This document shows, one piece after another, positions 54,731 to 63,962 of a stretch of DNA of 64,000 nucleotides (position 1 is its first letter; the number at the start of each line of letters is the position of its first letter). The translations under genes and the position numbers were made by a program. Under the pieces are notes generated by a model, which saw nothing but the letters and a program-made list of their open reading frames with translations, ran no database searches and was not told the DNA's origin. Source of the DNA: Synechocystis salina LEGE 00031 (GTDB taxonomy: Bacteria; Cyanobacteriota; Cyanobacteriia; Cyanobacteriales; Microcystaceae); contig NZ_JADEVV010000008.1 in NCBI RefSeq assembly GCF_015207985.1, positions 32,221 to 96,220 on the forward strand. Direction: 5' to 3'.

Positions 54731-55802
54731 CGGGGACAGGGGCCTCTCCCCCTTCGAGGCCAAGGGATGCCAATAATTGTTGATCTTGTTCGGGGGGCTG
54801 GCCCAGGGTAGTTAAATAATGGCCCACTAGCATAGCGTTAATGCCTGCCTTTAGACCCAAATCTTGTAATTCCCCCATCACCGCCTCCCGGCCGCCAGCA
54901 TAACGAATAATTTGTTGGGGCAAAATAAACCGGAAAATGGCGATCGCCTTGAGGGCATCATAGGGATTCAACTTTTGCTGTTCCCCCAAAGGAGTGCCAG
55001 GGCGGGGATTGAGCAGATTGAGGGGCACCGATTCCACTTCCAGCTCCCGCAGGGCTAACGCGAGGTCAATGCGGTCTTCCCAACTTTCCCCCATGCCCAA
55101 AATGCCGCCGGTGCAAGCTTGGATGCCCGCCGCTTTAAGATTTTTCACCGTATCTACCCGGTCTTGCCAAGTGTGGGTGGTAACAATTTTGTCGTAATAG
55201 GTGGCGGATGCTTCCAAGTTATGGTTATAGCGGGTTACCCCAGCCTCTTTTAATTGCTGGGCCTGCTCCGGGGTCACTTCCCCCAACGCGCAACAGGGCT
55301 TAATGTTGGTTTCCTGGATAATTTGCCGCACCGTGGCCAGGATTTGTTCAAATTCCCGATCCTTGGGGCTATGGTATTTGGGACCCCGACCCTGGCTAAC
55401 TAAGCAAAAACGTTTGGCCCCCGCCGCCGCCGCCGCCCTGGCCTGTGCCAGGATTTCCGCCTCGGTTTTGAGGCCATAAATAGGGGAATTGGGGTCGGGA
55501 TGGTGACTAGATTGGGAGCAAAAGCCGCAGTTTTCAGAGCAGTTACCAGATTTAACGTTGATGATGCTGCAAAGGTCCACCACATTGCCACAGCAGGCTT
55601 CCCGAATGCGATTGGCCGCTTCACAGAGCAGGAGAATATTCTCTTCCCCCTCGATCGCCGCCAACTGTAATGCTTCTTCCCTGGTCAGGCAATCGCCGTC
55701 AATAATGCGCTGACTCAGACCTGTTAACCAAGCCTGCAGAGTCCCGTGGCGATCGGCCGGGGAATGGGAGGGGGACGGGGGACGGGAAGATGCTAGAACC
55801 AC
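54714..55802 (-). CDS. bioB: Biotin synthase
   Basis: BioB inserts sulfur into dethiobiotin using a radical SAM 4Fe-4S cluster and a sacrificial 2Fe-2S cluster. The 362-residue protein has the SAM-cluster cysteines C88, C92 and C95 (GNCSENCGFCSQSSH). Other parts include RFCLVSQGRGP, the segment YNHNLEASATYYDKI typical of BioB, and the region around FRFILPQQIIRYAGGRE. The start is GTG at 55802, giving a 30-residue leader before the family's first conserved block. First gene of a minus-strand operon with bioY and lspA. Confidence 0.96.
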   Translation of the reverse strand: MVLASSRPPSPSHSPADRHGTLQAWLTGLSQRIIDGDCLTREEALQLAAIEGEENILLLCEAANRIREACCGNVVDLCSIINVKSGNCSENCGFCSQSSHHPDPNSPIYGLKTEAEILAQARAAAAAGAKRFCLVSQGRGPKYHSPKDREFEQILATVRQIIQETNIKPCCALGEVTPEQAQQLKEAGVTRYNHNLEASATYYDKIVTTHTWQDRVDTVKNLKAAGIQACTGGILGMGESWEDRIDLALALRELEVESVPLNLLNPRPGTPLGEQQKLNPYDALKAIAIFRFILPQQIIRYAGGREAVMGELQDLGLKAGINAMLVGHYLTTLGQPPEQDQQLLASLGLEGGEAPVPGEYQS

Positions 55803-55878
55803 GGCAATATGGGGTTAGGGGTCTGGATCGAAATTAAAGGGCATTTTATCATGGTGGGCAAAGGTGCCAGGGGGGTTA

Positions 55879-57381
55879 TCAATCCTTGCCCCGGCGTTTA
55901 AGCTCCATTTTCACCGCTTCCACCACCGTTTGAATTACTTGCACCCGAGCGAAATATTTATCGTTGGCGGGCACCACTGTCCAGGGAGCGGCAGGGGTGT
56001 TGGTGCGGGCAATCATCTGGTTAACGGCAACATCATAGAGGGGCCATTTTTCCCGGTTGCGCCAGTCCTCATCCGTGAGTTTGTATTGCTTGAAGGGATT
56101 GTTTTGTCGTTCTTCAAAGCGGGCTAACTGTTCTTCGGGGCTGATATGGAGGAAAAATTTCACCACCACATAGCCTTCCGCCGTCAACTCCGCCTCAAAC
56201 TCATTGATTTCCCGGTAGGCCCGTAACCATTCTTTTTCCCGGGCAAACCCTTCCACCCGTTCCACCATCACCCGGCCGTACCAACTGCGGTCAAAAATAC
56301 CAATTTTTCCGCCAGGGGGAATGCGACGCCAAAAACGCCAAAGGTAATGGAATTGGGCTTCTTCCTCGGTGGGGGCGGCAAAGGTGTTGACCTGGTAACT
56401 GCGGGGGTCCAAGGTGTCCGTTAAACGTTTGATGGCTCCCCCCTTGCCAGCGGCATCCCAGCCTTCAAACAGAGCAATCACTGGCACTTTTTCCTGGTAA
56501 ATCTTAGCCTGTAATTTACGTAATTCAATCTGGCTATCCCGCAACCGTTGCCGATAGTCATCCTTGCTTAGTTGCGCGCTCAAATCCACTTTAGCGAGGA
56601 AATTGGGCTCGGTGGGGAGCAATTCCTTTTGGGGCGGGCTTAGTTCAATTTTGACGTTGGCCCTGGCCCGTTTTTGGTCTAGGGCCTGGACAATCACCGC
56701 CACCAGTTGGGACAGTACTTTTACCCTGGACCACCGTTCACAGTCTCCCTCCACCAGAGTCCAGGGGCCATAGCCAGTGCTGGTGTAGGTGAGCATTTCT
56801 TCCACGAGGGCGGAGTATTCCTGGTAGCGTTTTTCCTGTTGCCAATCCTCCGGCCGCACCCGCCACATTTCTAGCTCGTCGGCCTCGTATTTTTTTAGGC
56901 GTTTTTTCAGTTCTTTTTGACTAATATGTACCCAAAATTTGGCGATCGCCGCTCCGTCCTCCACCAACTGGCGCTCAAAGGCGTTAATATCCCGCATTAC
57001 GAGGGGGACTTGGGCCGCGGGAATACGACCAAATAAACGCTCTTCTAGACAATTGGTGTACCAACTATGGTAGAAAAAACCCAAACTGCCCTTGGGGGGA
57101 AGCTTTTGCCAAAAACGCCAAAGAAAAGGGTACATTCTTTCTTGTTCATTGGCCGCAAAGATAGGATTAACGGAAAACCCCCTGGGGTCCATGTAGTTAA
57201 CAATTTTCTTCAGCAATGTGCCCTTACCGGCGGCGGCCCAACCCTCTAGGACGATGATCACTGGAATTTTTTCTTCCCAACAGGATTGCTGCAGACTCCG
57301 TAACTGCCGCATCAAATCCTCTAGTTGTTCTTTGTAACTCTCTTTATCCAGTTTGAGGGAAAGGTCGAGGGCATCTAGCAT
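55879..57381 (-). CDS. Two-domain PPK2, polyphosphate:AMP phosphotransferase type
   Basis: This 500-residue tandem PPK2 protein would use polyphosphate to phosphorylate AMP, and perhaps ADP. Domain 1 (about 1-240) has a Walker A of GWAAAGKGT (47-55) and FYHSWY (103-108). Domain 2 (about 255-500) has GWDAAGKGG (307-315) and the canonical FDRSWY (363-368). The Walker A Asp and the Asp-Arg of the second motif are thus missing in domain 1, consistent with class II PPK2 enzymes in which only the C-terminal domain is active. The ATG lies 123 bp from the divergent neighbour; the bioB start is 76 bp downstream of the stop. Confidence 0.92.
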   Translation of the reverse strand: MLDALDLSLKLDKESYKEQLEDLMRQLRSLQQSCWEEKIPVIIVLEGWAAAGKGTLLKKIVNYMDPRGFSVNPIFAANEQERMYPFLWRFWQKLPPKGSLGFFYHSWYTNCLEERLFGRIPAAQVPLVMRDINAFERQLVEDGAAIAKFWVHISQKELKKRLKKYEADELEMWRVRPEDWQQEKRYQEYSALVEEMLTYTSTGYGPWTLVEGDCERWSRVKVLSQLVAVIVQALDQKRARANVKIELSPPQKELLPTEPNFLAKVDLSAQLSKDDYRQRLRDSQIELRKLQAKIYQEKVPVIALFEGWDAAGKGGAIKRLTDTLDPRSYQVNTFAAPTEEEAQFHYLWRFWRRIPPGGKIGIFDRSWYGRVMVERVEGFAREKEWLRAYREINEFEAELTAEGYVVVKFFLHISPEEQLARFEERQNNPFKQYKLTDEDWRNREKWPLYDVAVNQMIARTNTPAAPWTVVPANDKYFARVQVIQTVVEAVKMELKRRGKD

Positions 57382-57504
57382 AGGCGATCGCCAGGGAGAA
57401 GGAAGAATGATTGTCGGCCTAAGTTTAGGCCAGAAACCCAGGAAAAGATCCCTTGGTTATAATGTGGGGGCCTCTGCTTTAACCGCCCATTCCAACGGTT
57501 TTCC

Positions 57505-58020
57505 ATGCAAAATCTCGGTTTACAATACCCCCTTTTTGGTCCAGAAATCCAATGTCCCCACTGTCGGCAAACCATTCCAGCCTTGACCTTAACGGACACC
57601 TACCTCTGCAATCGCCATGGAGCCTTTGAAGTTAATCCCGACACGGAGGACCTAGTCCATTTGCAATCTGGAAGGCACTGGCGCTTTTGGCAGGGAGAAT
57701 GGTACCGGCAACATACCCACCCCGACGGTATCCGCTTTGAAATTCATGAAGCCTTGGACCGTCTCTACACCGAAGGTTACCGGGCCACCAAGGTAATCAT
57801 TGCCCACCGTTACTACGATTTGGTCAGCGTTTATCTGCAACGGCAAGGTAGCTGGCGTAATCCCGAAGACAGGGATAGTCCCCTACCCCGTCTTTACGGT
57901 CTGCCGGTGGAATTTAGCTCCCCAGGTACAGCGGATGATTGTTGGCGGGTAATTAACTTTGACCTGGAAAAGGAAAAAGGCATTCCCAAGCGCTATCCTT
58001 ACTTTCGTTTGTTTGATTAG
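57505..58020 (+). CDS. TIGR02652-family conserved cyanobacterial protein
   Basis: This 171-residue soluble protein has an N-terminal zinc-ribbon-like start (IQCPHCRQTIPALTLTDTYL then CNRHGAFEV) with Cys-x2-Cys and Cys-x2-His as possible metal ligands. A conserved aromatic block follows (WRFWQGEWYRQHTHPDGIRF, EALDRLYTEGYRATKVIIAHR). I recall this layout from TIGR02652, present in most cyanobacteria with unknown function. It is divergent from the PPK2 gene and convergent with the DUF1824-like gene, 40 bp away. Confidence 0.75.
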   Translation: MQNLGLQYPLFGPEIQCPHCRQTIPALTLTDTYLCNRHGAFEVNPDTEDLVHLQSGRHWRFWQGEWYRQHTHPDGIRFEIHEALDRLYTEGYRATKVIIAHRYYDLVSVYLQRQGSWRNPEDRDSPLPRLYGLPVEFSSPGTADDCWRVINFDLEKEKGIPKRYPYFRLFD

Positions 58021-58060
58021 TTCGGTTAAAGTGGGCTGAACCAAGTCTTTCAACTTCCAT

Positions 58061-58465
58061 TCAATCAGCGAACAAATCCAACGGGAAATAACCATAGGTG
58101 CCCGCCAGGGCTTCATCCTCCGTTTGGCAGGAAATCAACACCCCCCGGTAACTACCTTCGTAACTGGCCACATAAAATCGCAGGGATTGGCTTTGGCATT
58201 TCAAATAGACTGGCCCCTGGATAGTTTGTTCTTCCATGGCGATCGCCCCGTCGTAGTCCAGGGCCTGGAGATATTGTCCCAAGGCTGCTTCGGCACTGCT
58301 TTGGTCGTCGGCACAAATGCCAAAATTTTCCGTTTCGCTCTGGCCACAAATCCAGAGAATGGCCCGGCGTAGGTCATCCCGTTCTTGATCATTCTGGGGA
58401 ATGCGGATTTCTAAACGACTGTAATCCTTTAACAGAGCCAACGGAGCAGAACCGGAACCATCCAT
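58061..58465 (-). CDS. DUF1824-like conserved cyanobacterial protein
   Basis: This 134-residue protein has an N-terminal helix-rich part (EIRIPQNDQERDDLRRAILW, SSAEAALGQYLQALDYD) and a beta-rich C-terminus (GPVYLKCQSQSLRFYVASYE, YRGVLISCQTEDE) ending in YGYFPLDLF. The pattern fits DUF1824, a small cyanobacterial family of unknown role; the assignment is from memory. No signal peptide or membrane segment is seen. It is divergent from pyk, with 180 bp between the starts. Confidence 0.65.
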   Translation of the reverse strand: MDGSGSAPLALLKDYSRLEIRIPQNDQERDDLRRAILWICGQSETENFGICADDQSSAEAALGQYLQALDYDGAIAMEEQTIQGPVYLKCQSQSLRFYVASYEGSYRGVLISCQTEDEALAGTYGYFPLDLFAD

Positions 58466-58645
58466 ACAAAATCCTATAAAACCTTGGAGAAAAAATTTCC
58501 CACCGCCCAGCCTACCATCGTTCGCCCCCTAATCTGGTGCAACTGAAACGGCGATCGTGGCGGATAATGGGAATATTTCCCTGGCGCCGCCTAAAATTCC
58601 ACGGCCTTAACTATTATATTTAACTGCCCCTAATTTCAGCCCATT

Positions 58646-60421
58646 ATGCAAACGTCTCCCCTTCCCCGTCGTACCAAAATTGTCGCTACCATCGGCCCTG
58701 CGACCCAAAGCAAGGAAGTGCTGAGACAATTAATCCAAGCCGGTGCCACCACTTTCCGCCTCAATTTTTCCCATGGGGACCATAGCTACCATCAACAAAG
58801 TATCCGTTTGATTCGTCAAATTGCTTTTGAATTGAACCAACCGGTGGGCATCTTGCAGGATTTACAGGGGCCCAAAATTCGGGTGGGCAAATTTTTGAAT
58901 GATGCGGGTTCTGTACAACTGAAAAATGGTGACCCCTACATTCTTACCAGTCGCCCGGTAGAGTGTACTGAAATTATTAGTTCCATCAGCTATGAGCATT
59001 TAGCGGATGAAGTTCCCTCTGGGGCAAGGATTTTGCTCGACGACGGCAAACTGGAAATGCTAGTGGAGGAAATTGACCGGGTCAATCGGGATCTGCACTG
59101 TCGGGTAATTGTGGGGGGAACCCTTTCTAGCAATAAGGGGGTTAACTTCCCTGGGGTTTGTCTTTCCGTTAAGGCGATGACGGACAAGGATAAGGAAGAT
59201 TTGATGTTTGGCCTTGACCAAGGGGTGGACTGGGTGGCCCTGAGCTTTGTGCGCAATCCCCAGGACATTGATGAAATTAAAGGTTTAATTGCGGCGGCGG
59301 GAAAATCAGTGCCGGTGATCGCCAAAATTGAAAAGCACGAAGCCATCAAGGATATGCAGGCGGTGCTGGAAAAATGTGATGGGGTAATGGTGGCCCGGGG
59401 GGACCTGGGGGTAGAACTGCCGGCGGAGGATGTGCCGATTTTGCAGAAAAAGCTCATTGCCACCGCTAACCGTTTGGGCATTCCCGTTATTACCGCCACC
59501 CAAATGCTGGACAGTATGGTTAACAGTCCCCGACCCACCAGGGCTGAGGTGTCCGATGTGGCCAATGCCATCCTCGATGGTACCGATGCGGTGATGCTTT
59601 CCAACGAAACGGCGATCGGGAAATTTCCTGTGGAAGCAGTGGCCATTATGGCCAAAATTGCGGAGCGCATTGAGCAAGAAGATATCAACCCTTCCCAGGC
59701 GGAAGCTAGCCGTACGTCCATCCCCAACGCCATTTCCAGTGCGGTCAGCCAGATTGCGGAAACCCTCAACGCCGCGGCCATTATGTCCTTGACTAAAACC
59801 GGCTCCACTGCCCGCCATGTGTCCAAGTTCCGCCCCAAAACCCCCATTCTGGCCGTTACTCCCCATGTGGACGTGTCCCGTCAGTTGCAATTGGTGTGGG
59901 GAGTTAAGCCTCTCCTAGTGTTAGATTTACCTTCCACCAGTCAAACGTTCCAAGCCGCCATTAACGTGGCCCAGGAAAACCATTTTCTCCGGGATGGGGA
60001 CCTGGTGGTGATGACTGCTGGGACATTGCAGGGGGTGGCTGGCTCCACCGATTTAATTAAAGTGGAAGTGGTCAAGGCCATTCTCGGTCGGGGCGTAGGC
60101 ATTGGCCAGGGGGCCGTCAGTGGTCGGGCTAGGGTAGCGGCGCATCCCCAGGCGATCGCCCAGTTTACCCAGGGAGAAATTTTAGTAGTACCTTCTACCA
60201 ATGCTGACTGTGTGGAGATGATGCGACGGGCGGCGGGCATTATCACCGAAGAAGAAAGCCTAACCAGCCATGCAGCTATCATTGGTTTGCGGCTGGGGGT
60301 GCCAGTGATTGTGGGCTTTAAAGGAGCTACCCAAAAAATCCGGGACGGAGCCATTGTCACCATTGATGCCCAAAAAGGCTTGATTTATTCCGGGGCTTTA
60401 CCCCCAGTGTCCAAGGGATAG
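58646..60421 (+). CDS. pyk: Pyruvate kinase with C-terminal PEP-utiliser-like domain
   Basis: Pyruvate kinase makes ATP and pyruvate from PEP. The 591 residues hold the barrel (RRTKIVATIGPAT, FRLNFSHGDH, the catalytic Lys in PVIAKIEKHEAI, MVARGDLGVELP), the allosteric C-domain (AIMSLTKTGSTARHVSKFRP), and an extra domain of about 110 residues. The extra domain resembles the phosphohistidine domain of PEP-utilising enzymes (GRARVAAHPQAIAQFTQGEI, EEESLTSHAAIIGLRLGVPV). The His in TSHAAI is kept, but a role in catalysis is not known in kinases of this type. The size matches the longer of the two Synechocystis pyruvate kinases. Confidence 0.95.
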   Translation: MQTSPLPRRTKIVATIGPATQSKEVLRQLIQAGATTFRLNFSHGDHSYHQQSIRLIRQIAFELNQPVGILQDLQGPKIRVGKFLNDAGSVQLKNGDPYILTSRPVECTEIISSISYEHLADEVPSGARILLDDGKLEMLVEEIDRVNRDLHCRVIVGGTLSSNKGVNFPGVCLSVKAMTDKDKEDLMFGLDQGVDWVALSFVRNPQDIDEIKGLIAAAGKSVPVIAKIEKHEAIKDMQAVLEKCDGVMVARGDLGVELPAEDVPILQKKLIATANRLGIPVITATQMLDSMVNSPRPTRAEVSDVANAILDGTDAVMLSNETAIGKFPVEAVAIMAKIAERIEQEDINPSQAEASRTSIPNAISSAVSQIAETLNAAAIMSLTKTGSTARHVSKFRPKTPILAVTPHVDVSRQLQLVWGVKPLLVLDLPSTSQTFQAAINVAQENHFLRDGDLVVMTAGTLQGVAGSTDLIKVEVVKAILGRGVGIGQGAVSGRARVAAHPQAIAQFTQGEILVVPSTNADCVEMMRRAAGIITEEESLTSHAAIIGLRLGVPVIVGFKGATQKIRDGAIVTIDAQKGLIYSGALPPVSKG

Positions 60422-60524
60422 GGACTGGTTCTGGGCCAAGGGGTAGGGCTAAAACGGGAGCCATCATCCCGATGGAGACCCAAATCCTATGGCCCCTGGA
60501 CCAGTAACATTTTGGTAGAATCAA

Positions 60525-60540
60525 CGGGGTTCTTTCCCCG
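60525..60540 (+). promoter_or_regulatory. Small GC hairpin just before the ABC exporter start
   Basis: CGGGG (60525-60529) pairs with CCCCG (60536-60540) around a TTCTTT loop, 15 bp before the TTG start of the exporter gene. Another weak stem lies at 60455-60471 (CGGGA and TCCCG) after pyk. Neither has a T tract, so they are leader or processing structures rather than clear terminators. Confidence 0.3.
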
Positions 60541-60555
60541 ACGTAGTTTATTCCT

Positions 60556-62295
60556 TTGCAGAAAAAATCTTCCCTTAAGTCCCGTTACTGGCTGTTAATC
60601 CCCTATATTCGTCCCCATCGGCGTACCATTGGGCTGGCTTTTCTTTGTACTCTGCTATTCACCGTTTTTTGGCCTATCCTCGCCTGGTTGGTGGGGCGCA
60701 TGGCCAAATACATCGGCGAGGGGGATGTGCGCTCCATTTTGATTATGGCAGGGGTGGCGGCGGTGATTTTTTTGGTGCGGGGCATGGCCCAGTATGGTCA
60801 GGATACCCTAATGGCCAAGGCCGCTCTCAATATGGCGTTGACCCTGCGGGAAAAAACCTACGCCCATTTGCAGCGATTAAGCCTGAGCTATTTTGAGGAG
60901 GCAAAAACAGGAGACCTATCCTATCGACTCACCGAGGACATTGACCGCATTGGCGAGGTGGTGAACAAGTTATTTCACGATTTTGTTCCTTCGGCATTGC
61001 AATTGGTGGTGGTGTTCGGTTACATGTTTTATCTCAACTGGGCCCTCACCTGTGCGGTGTTGGTCATTGCCCCCCTCATGGCAGTGTTAATTGGCTTTTT
61101 TGGGGAACAGTTGTTGAAGTTCAGCCGCCGTAGTCAAACCCGAATTTCTAATTTGTCTTCTCTGTTGACGGAAACGTTGGGGGCCATCCGTTTAGTCAAA
61201 GCCTTTGCCGCCGAAGATTACCAATTGGATTTGTTCCGGGAAGAGGCTCAGCAACATCGGCGATCGCAGTTTTTGGCCGAACGCATGAAGGCATTGCAGT
61301 TTGTGGTGGTGGGATTTTTGGAAGCCATGGGGGTAGTGGTGTTGTTTTGCCTGGCGGCTTGGCAAATTTCCCTCGGTAATTTAACTGGCATTGAATTTAT
61401 TAGCTACGTCACTGGGGTGGCCATGCTCATTGACCCCATTAGCCACATCACCAGCAATTACAATTTGTTCAAACAGGGGGAAGCCTCCGTTGACCGCATT
61501 TTTGAAATTTTTGCCCTGCAACCTTCGGTGGAAGATAGTCCCACCGCCGTGGCCATTGATCACCTGCAGGGGGCGGTGCATTATGAGAACGTCGATTTTG
61601 CTTACCTAGAAAATAAACCGGTTTTGAGTGGGATTAATTTACAGGCCGAGCCGGGGGAAATGATCGCCTTGGTGGGAGCTTCCGGGGCCGGTAAGAGCAG
61701 CTTGGTGAACCTATTGATGCGGCTCCATGACGTTACCGGTGGTTGTTTACGCATTGATGGCCATGCCATTGACAGCATTACTTTGAAAAGTTTGCGGGAG
61801 CAAATTGCCATTGTGCCCCAGGAAAATATTCTTTTTTCTGGCACGATCGCCCAGAATATTGCCTTTGGCAAAACGGACTTAGACCTAAAGGCCATTGAGG
61901 AAGCAGCTTGCATTGCCAATGCCCACCAGTTCATTACGGAGTTGAGCCAGGGCTATTACACCTATGTGGGGGAACGGGGAGTCACCCTGTCTGGAGGCCA
62001 ACGTCAGCGCATTGCCATTGCCCGGGCAATTTTACGCAATCCCAGCATTTTAATTCTAGACGAGGCCACTTCAGCGTTGGATTCGGAGTCGGAAGCGTTG
62101 GTGCAGGAAGCTTTGGAGCGCATTGTCCAGCAAAGAACCGTGTTTGTCATTGCCCATCGCTTGGCCACGGTGCGTAAGGCCACCCGCATTGTGGTGTTGG
62201 AACGGGGGGAAATTGTTGAAATGGGTAGTCATCAGGAGTTAATGGCCCACCAAGGCCGCTACGCCCGTTTCCATGCCCAACAGTTTGCTTCCTAG
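60556..62295 (+). CDS. ABC-type exporter, fused membrane and ATPase domains (MsbA-like)
   Basis: This 579-residue half-transporter forms a homodimer or heterodimer. Six membrane helices lie in the first 310 residues (IGLAFLCTLLFTVFWPILAW, LVVVFGYMFYLNWALTCAVL and others). The nucleotide-binding domain has Walker A GASGAGKSS, Q-loop IVPQENILFSG, signature LSGGQRQRIAIARAIL, Walker B ILILDEATSALD and the switch His in IAHRLATV. It resembles lipid or drug exporters; the substrate is unknown. The start is TTG at 60556, the only sensible one before the conserved first helix. recF follows 41 bp later on the same strand. Confidence 0.9.
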   Translation: MQKKSSLKSRYWLLIPYIRPHRRTIGLAFLCTLLFTVFWPILAWLVGRMAKYIGEGDVRSILIMAGVAAVIFLVRGMAQYGQDTLMAKAALNMALTLREKTYAHLQRLSLSYFEEAKTGDLSYRLTEDIDRIGEVVNKLFHDFVPSALQLVVVFGYMFYLNWALTCAVLVIAPLMAVLIGFFGEQLLKFSRRSQTRISNLSSLLTETLGAIRLVKAFAAEDYQLDLFREEAQQHRRSQFLAERMKALQFVVVGFLEAMGVVVLFCLAAWQISLGNLTGIEFISYVTGVAMLIDPISHITSNYNLFKQGEASVDRIFEIFALQPSVEDSPTAVAIDHLQGAVHYENVDFAYLENKPVLSGINLQAEPGEMIALVGASGAGKSSLVNLLMRLHDVTGGCLRIDGHAIDSITLKSLREQIAIVPQENILFSGTIAQNIAFGKTDLDLKAIEEAACIANAHQFITELSQGYYTYVGERGVTLSGGQRQRIAIARAILRNPSILILDEATSALDSESEALVQEALERIVQQRTVFVIAHRLATVRKATRIVVLERGEIVEMGSHQELMAHQGRYARFHAQQFAS

Positions 62296-62336
62296 ACCGG
62301 AAAAGGTTGCTAGTTTTTGCCCCGTTGAGTAAGAAA

Positions 62337-63491
62337 ATGTATCTGAAGAAACTTTATTTACGGGCCTTTCGCAATTACCTCGAAGAGGAGGTGGAATTTT
62401 CTGCTCAAAAAACCATTTTGGTGGGCAATAATGCCCAGGGCAAATCTAACTTATTGGAAGCAGTAGAACTATTAGCAACCCTAAAAAGTCATCGTACTAG
62501 CCGGGACCAGGAATTAGTTTTAGATGGGGCGGCCAGTGGTCAAATTAAAGCTTTACTGGAAAGACAATACAGTGTGGCGGAGTTGGAAATTGACCTGCGG
62601 CGATCGGGCCGGCGCAATCTACGCATTAATCAAAACCAATGCCGCCGCCAGTTAGATTTTTTGGGTTGTTTAAATGCAGTGGAATTTTCCTGTTTAGATT
62701 TAGATTTGGTCAGGGGCGCACCGGACTGTCGTCGCCAGTGGCTGGATACTTTATTAACCCAGCTAGAACCCCTCTATGCCCATATCTTGGCCCAATATCA
62801 ACACATTGTTAAGCAGCGCAATGCTTTATTGAAAAGCCTCCGACAGCAGTGGGAAACGGGTCTAGCTTTGGGGGAAGAATTAAGCGCTTCGTTGGAACTC
62901 TGGGACCAACAGTTGGTGGAAATGGGCACTAGGGTGGCCCGCCGTCGGGCGAGGGGCTTGGCCCGGTTGGCTCCCCTGGCCCAAGAGTGGCATGGACGCA
63001 TTAGCGGCGGCAATGAAACCCTTACTGTGACTTATCAGCCCAATGTGATCTGGGAAGGGGATGATCCTGCGGTAGTACACGAGGCTTTTTTGGCAAGATT
63101 GGCCCAACGGCGATCGGCAGAATTGCATCTGGGGGCAACGGTGGTGGGGCCCCATCGGGACGAAGTGGGGTTTGTCATTGATGAAACCCCGGCCAGAACC
63201 TATGGCTCCCAGGGACAACAACGCACCCTGGTGCTGGCATTGAAATTGGCCGAATTAAGTTTAATTGAAACGGTAATTGGGGAGCCGCCTCTGTTGTTAT
63301 TGGACGATGTCTTGGCGGAGTTAGACCTCGATCGCCAGGGGCAATTGTTGATGGCCATTGAAGACCGTTTTCAAACCCTAATCACCACTACTCACTTAAA
63401 TCGTTTTGATGACCGCTGGCGGCGATCGGCTCAAATTCTGCAGGTGAATGGGGGTCAACTAGAGGAACGATGGCCATCGGAAATTGACTAA
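62337..63491 (+). CDS. recF: DNA replication and repair protein RecF
   Basis: RecF, an SMC-like ATPase, works with RecO and RecR to load RecA at gapped DNA. From ATG 62337 it is 384 residues and begins MYLKKLYLRAFRNY, the family N-terminus; a 10-codon extension from TTG 62307 is rejected. Walker A is GNNAQGKSN at 30-38, the signature YGSQGQQRTLVLALKLAE, and Walker B LLLDDVLAELD. The following DRQGQLL and TLITTTHLNRF are typical. The position after an ABC exporter, away from dnaA and gyrB, is usual for cyanobacteria. Confidence 0.96.
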   Translation: MYLKKLYLRAFRNYLEEEVEFSAQKTILVGNNAQGKSNLLEAVELLATLKSHRTSRDQELVLDGAASGQIKALLERQYSVAELEIDLRRSGRRNLRINQNQCRRQLDFLGCLNAVEFSCLDLDLVRGAPDCRRQWLDTLLTQLEPLYAHILAQYQHIVKQRNALLKSLRQQWETGLALGEELSASLELWDQQLVEMGTRVARRRARGLARLAPLAQEWHGRISGGNETLTVTYQPNVIWEGDDPAVVHEAFLARLAQRRSAELHLGATVVGPHRDEVGFVIDETPARTYGSQGQQRTLVLALKLAELSLIETVIGEPPLLLLDDVLAELDLDRQGQLLMAIEDRFQTLITTTHLNRFDDRWRRSAQILQVNGGQLEERWPSEID

Positions 63492-63741
63492 TGTTTGATG
63501 AACTGAGCCAGACTTGTTGAATATCGACAGAAAACTCAAACTACAGAAAAAATGACTGATGTACAACCTCTTCACCGACAAAGTACGAATTAACCATCCG
63601 CTTTAATGCCCCTATCGTCAGAAAATGGTGTAGTAACCATTGCCAAAAAACTTCGCAAAACGCTAAGATCAACTTGTGGTTAACCCCATAGTCGAGGAAA
63701 GCAGATGATGGCTGTCAACCCCATCTTGAGCAACGTTGCCT

Positions 63742-63897
63742 ATGCACATCATCTCGAAAACTGCCCTGAAGCAATTCTGGGAAAAGCATCCAAATGCCAA
63801 AGCGAGCTTAACGGTTTGGTACAAAATCACCAGCCATAGCCACTGGAAACATTTAGATGATGTTCGTCAAACCGGGAGCATCCCACTTTTGCCCTGA
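63742..63897 (+). pseudogene. Truncated HigB-like type II toxin remnant
   Basis: The 51-residue frame begins MHIISKTALKQFWEKHPNAK and continues LTVWYKITSHSHWKHLDDVR, which matches the N-terminal half of HigB toxins of the RelE superfamily (the family pattern is MHVIS..L..FW..HP.A...L..WY......W....DVR). The usual second half, with the nuclease residues and a VFNI-type strand, is absent: the frame turns to QTGSIPLLP and stops. No HigA antitoxin is visible in the window, although the partial gene beginning at 63963 might be looked at. It is likely a dead remnant. Confidence 0.7.
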
Positions 63898-63962
63898 GTA
63901 TAAATGCTTAGTGATGTGAGTAGAGAAAATTGCTGTAAAAATAAGAAAAACAGGAAAAATCT

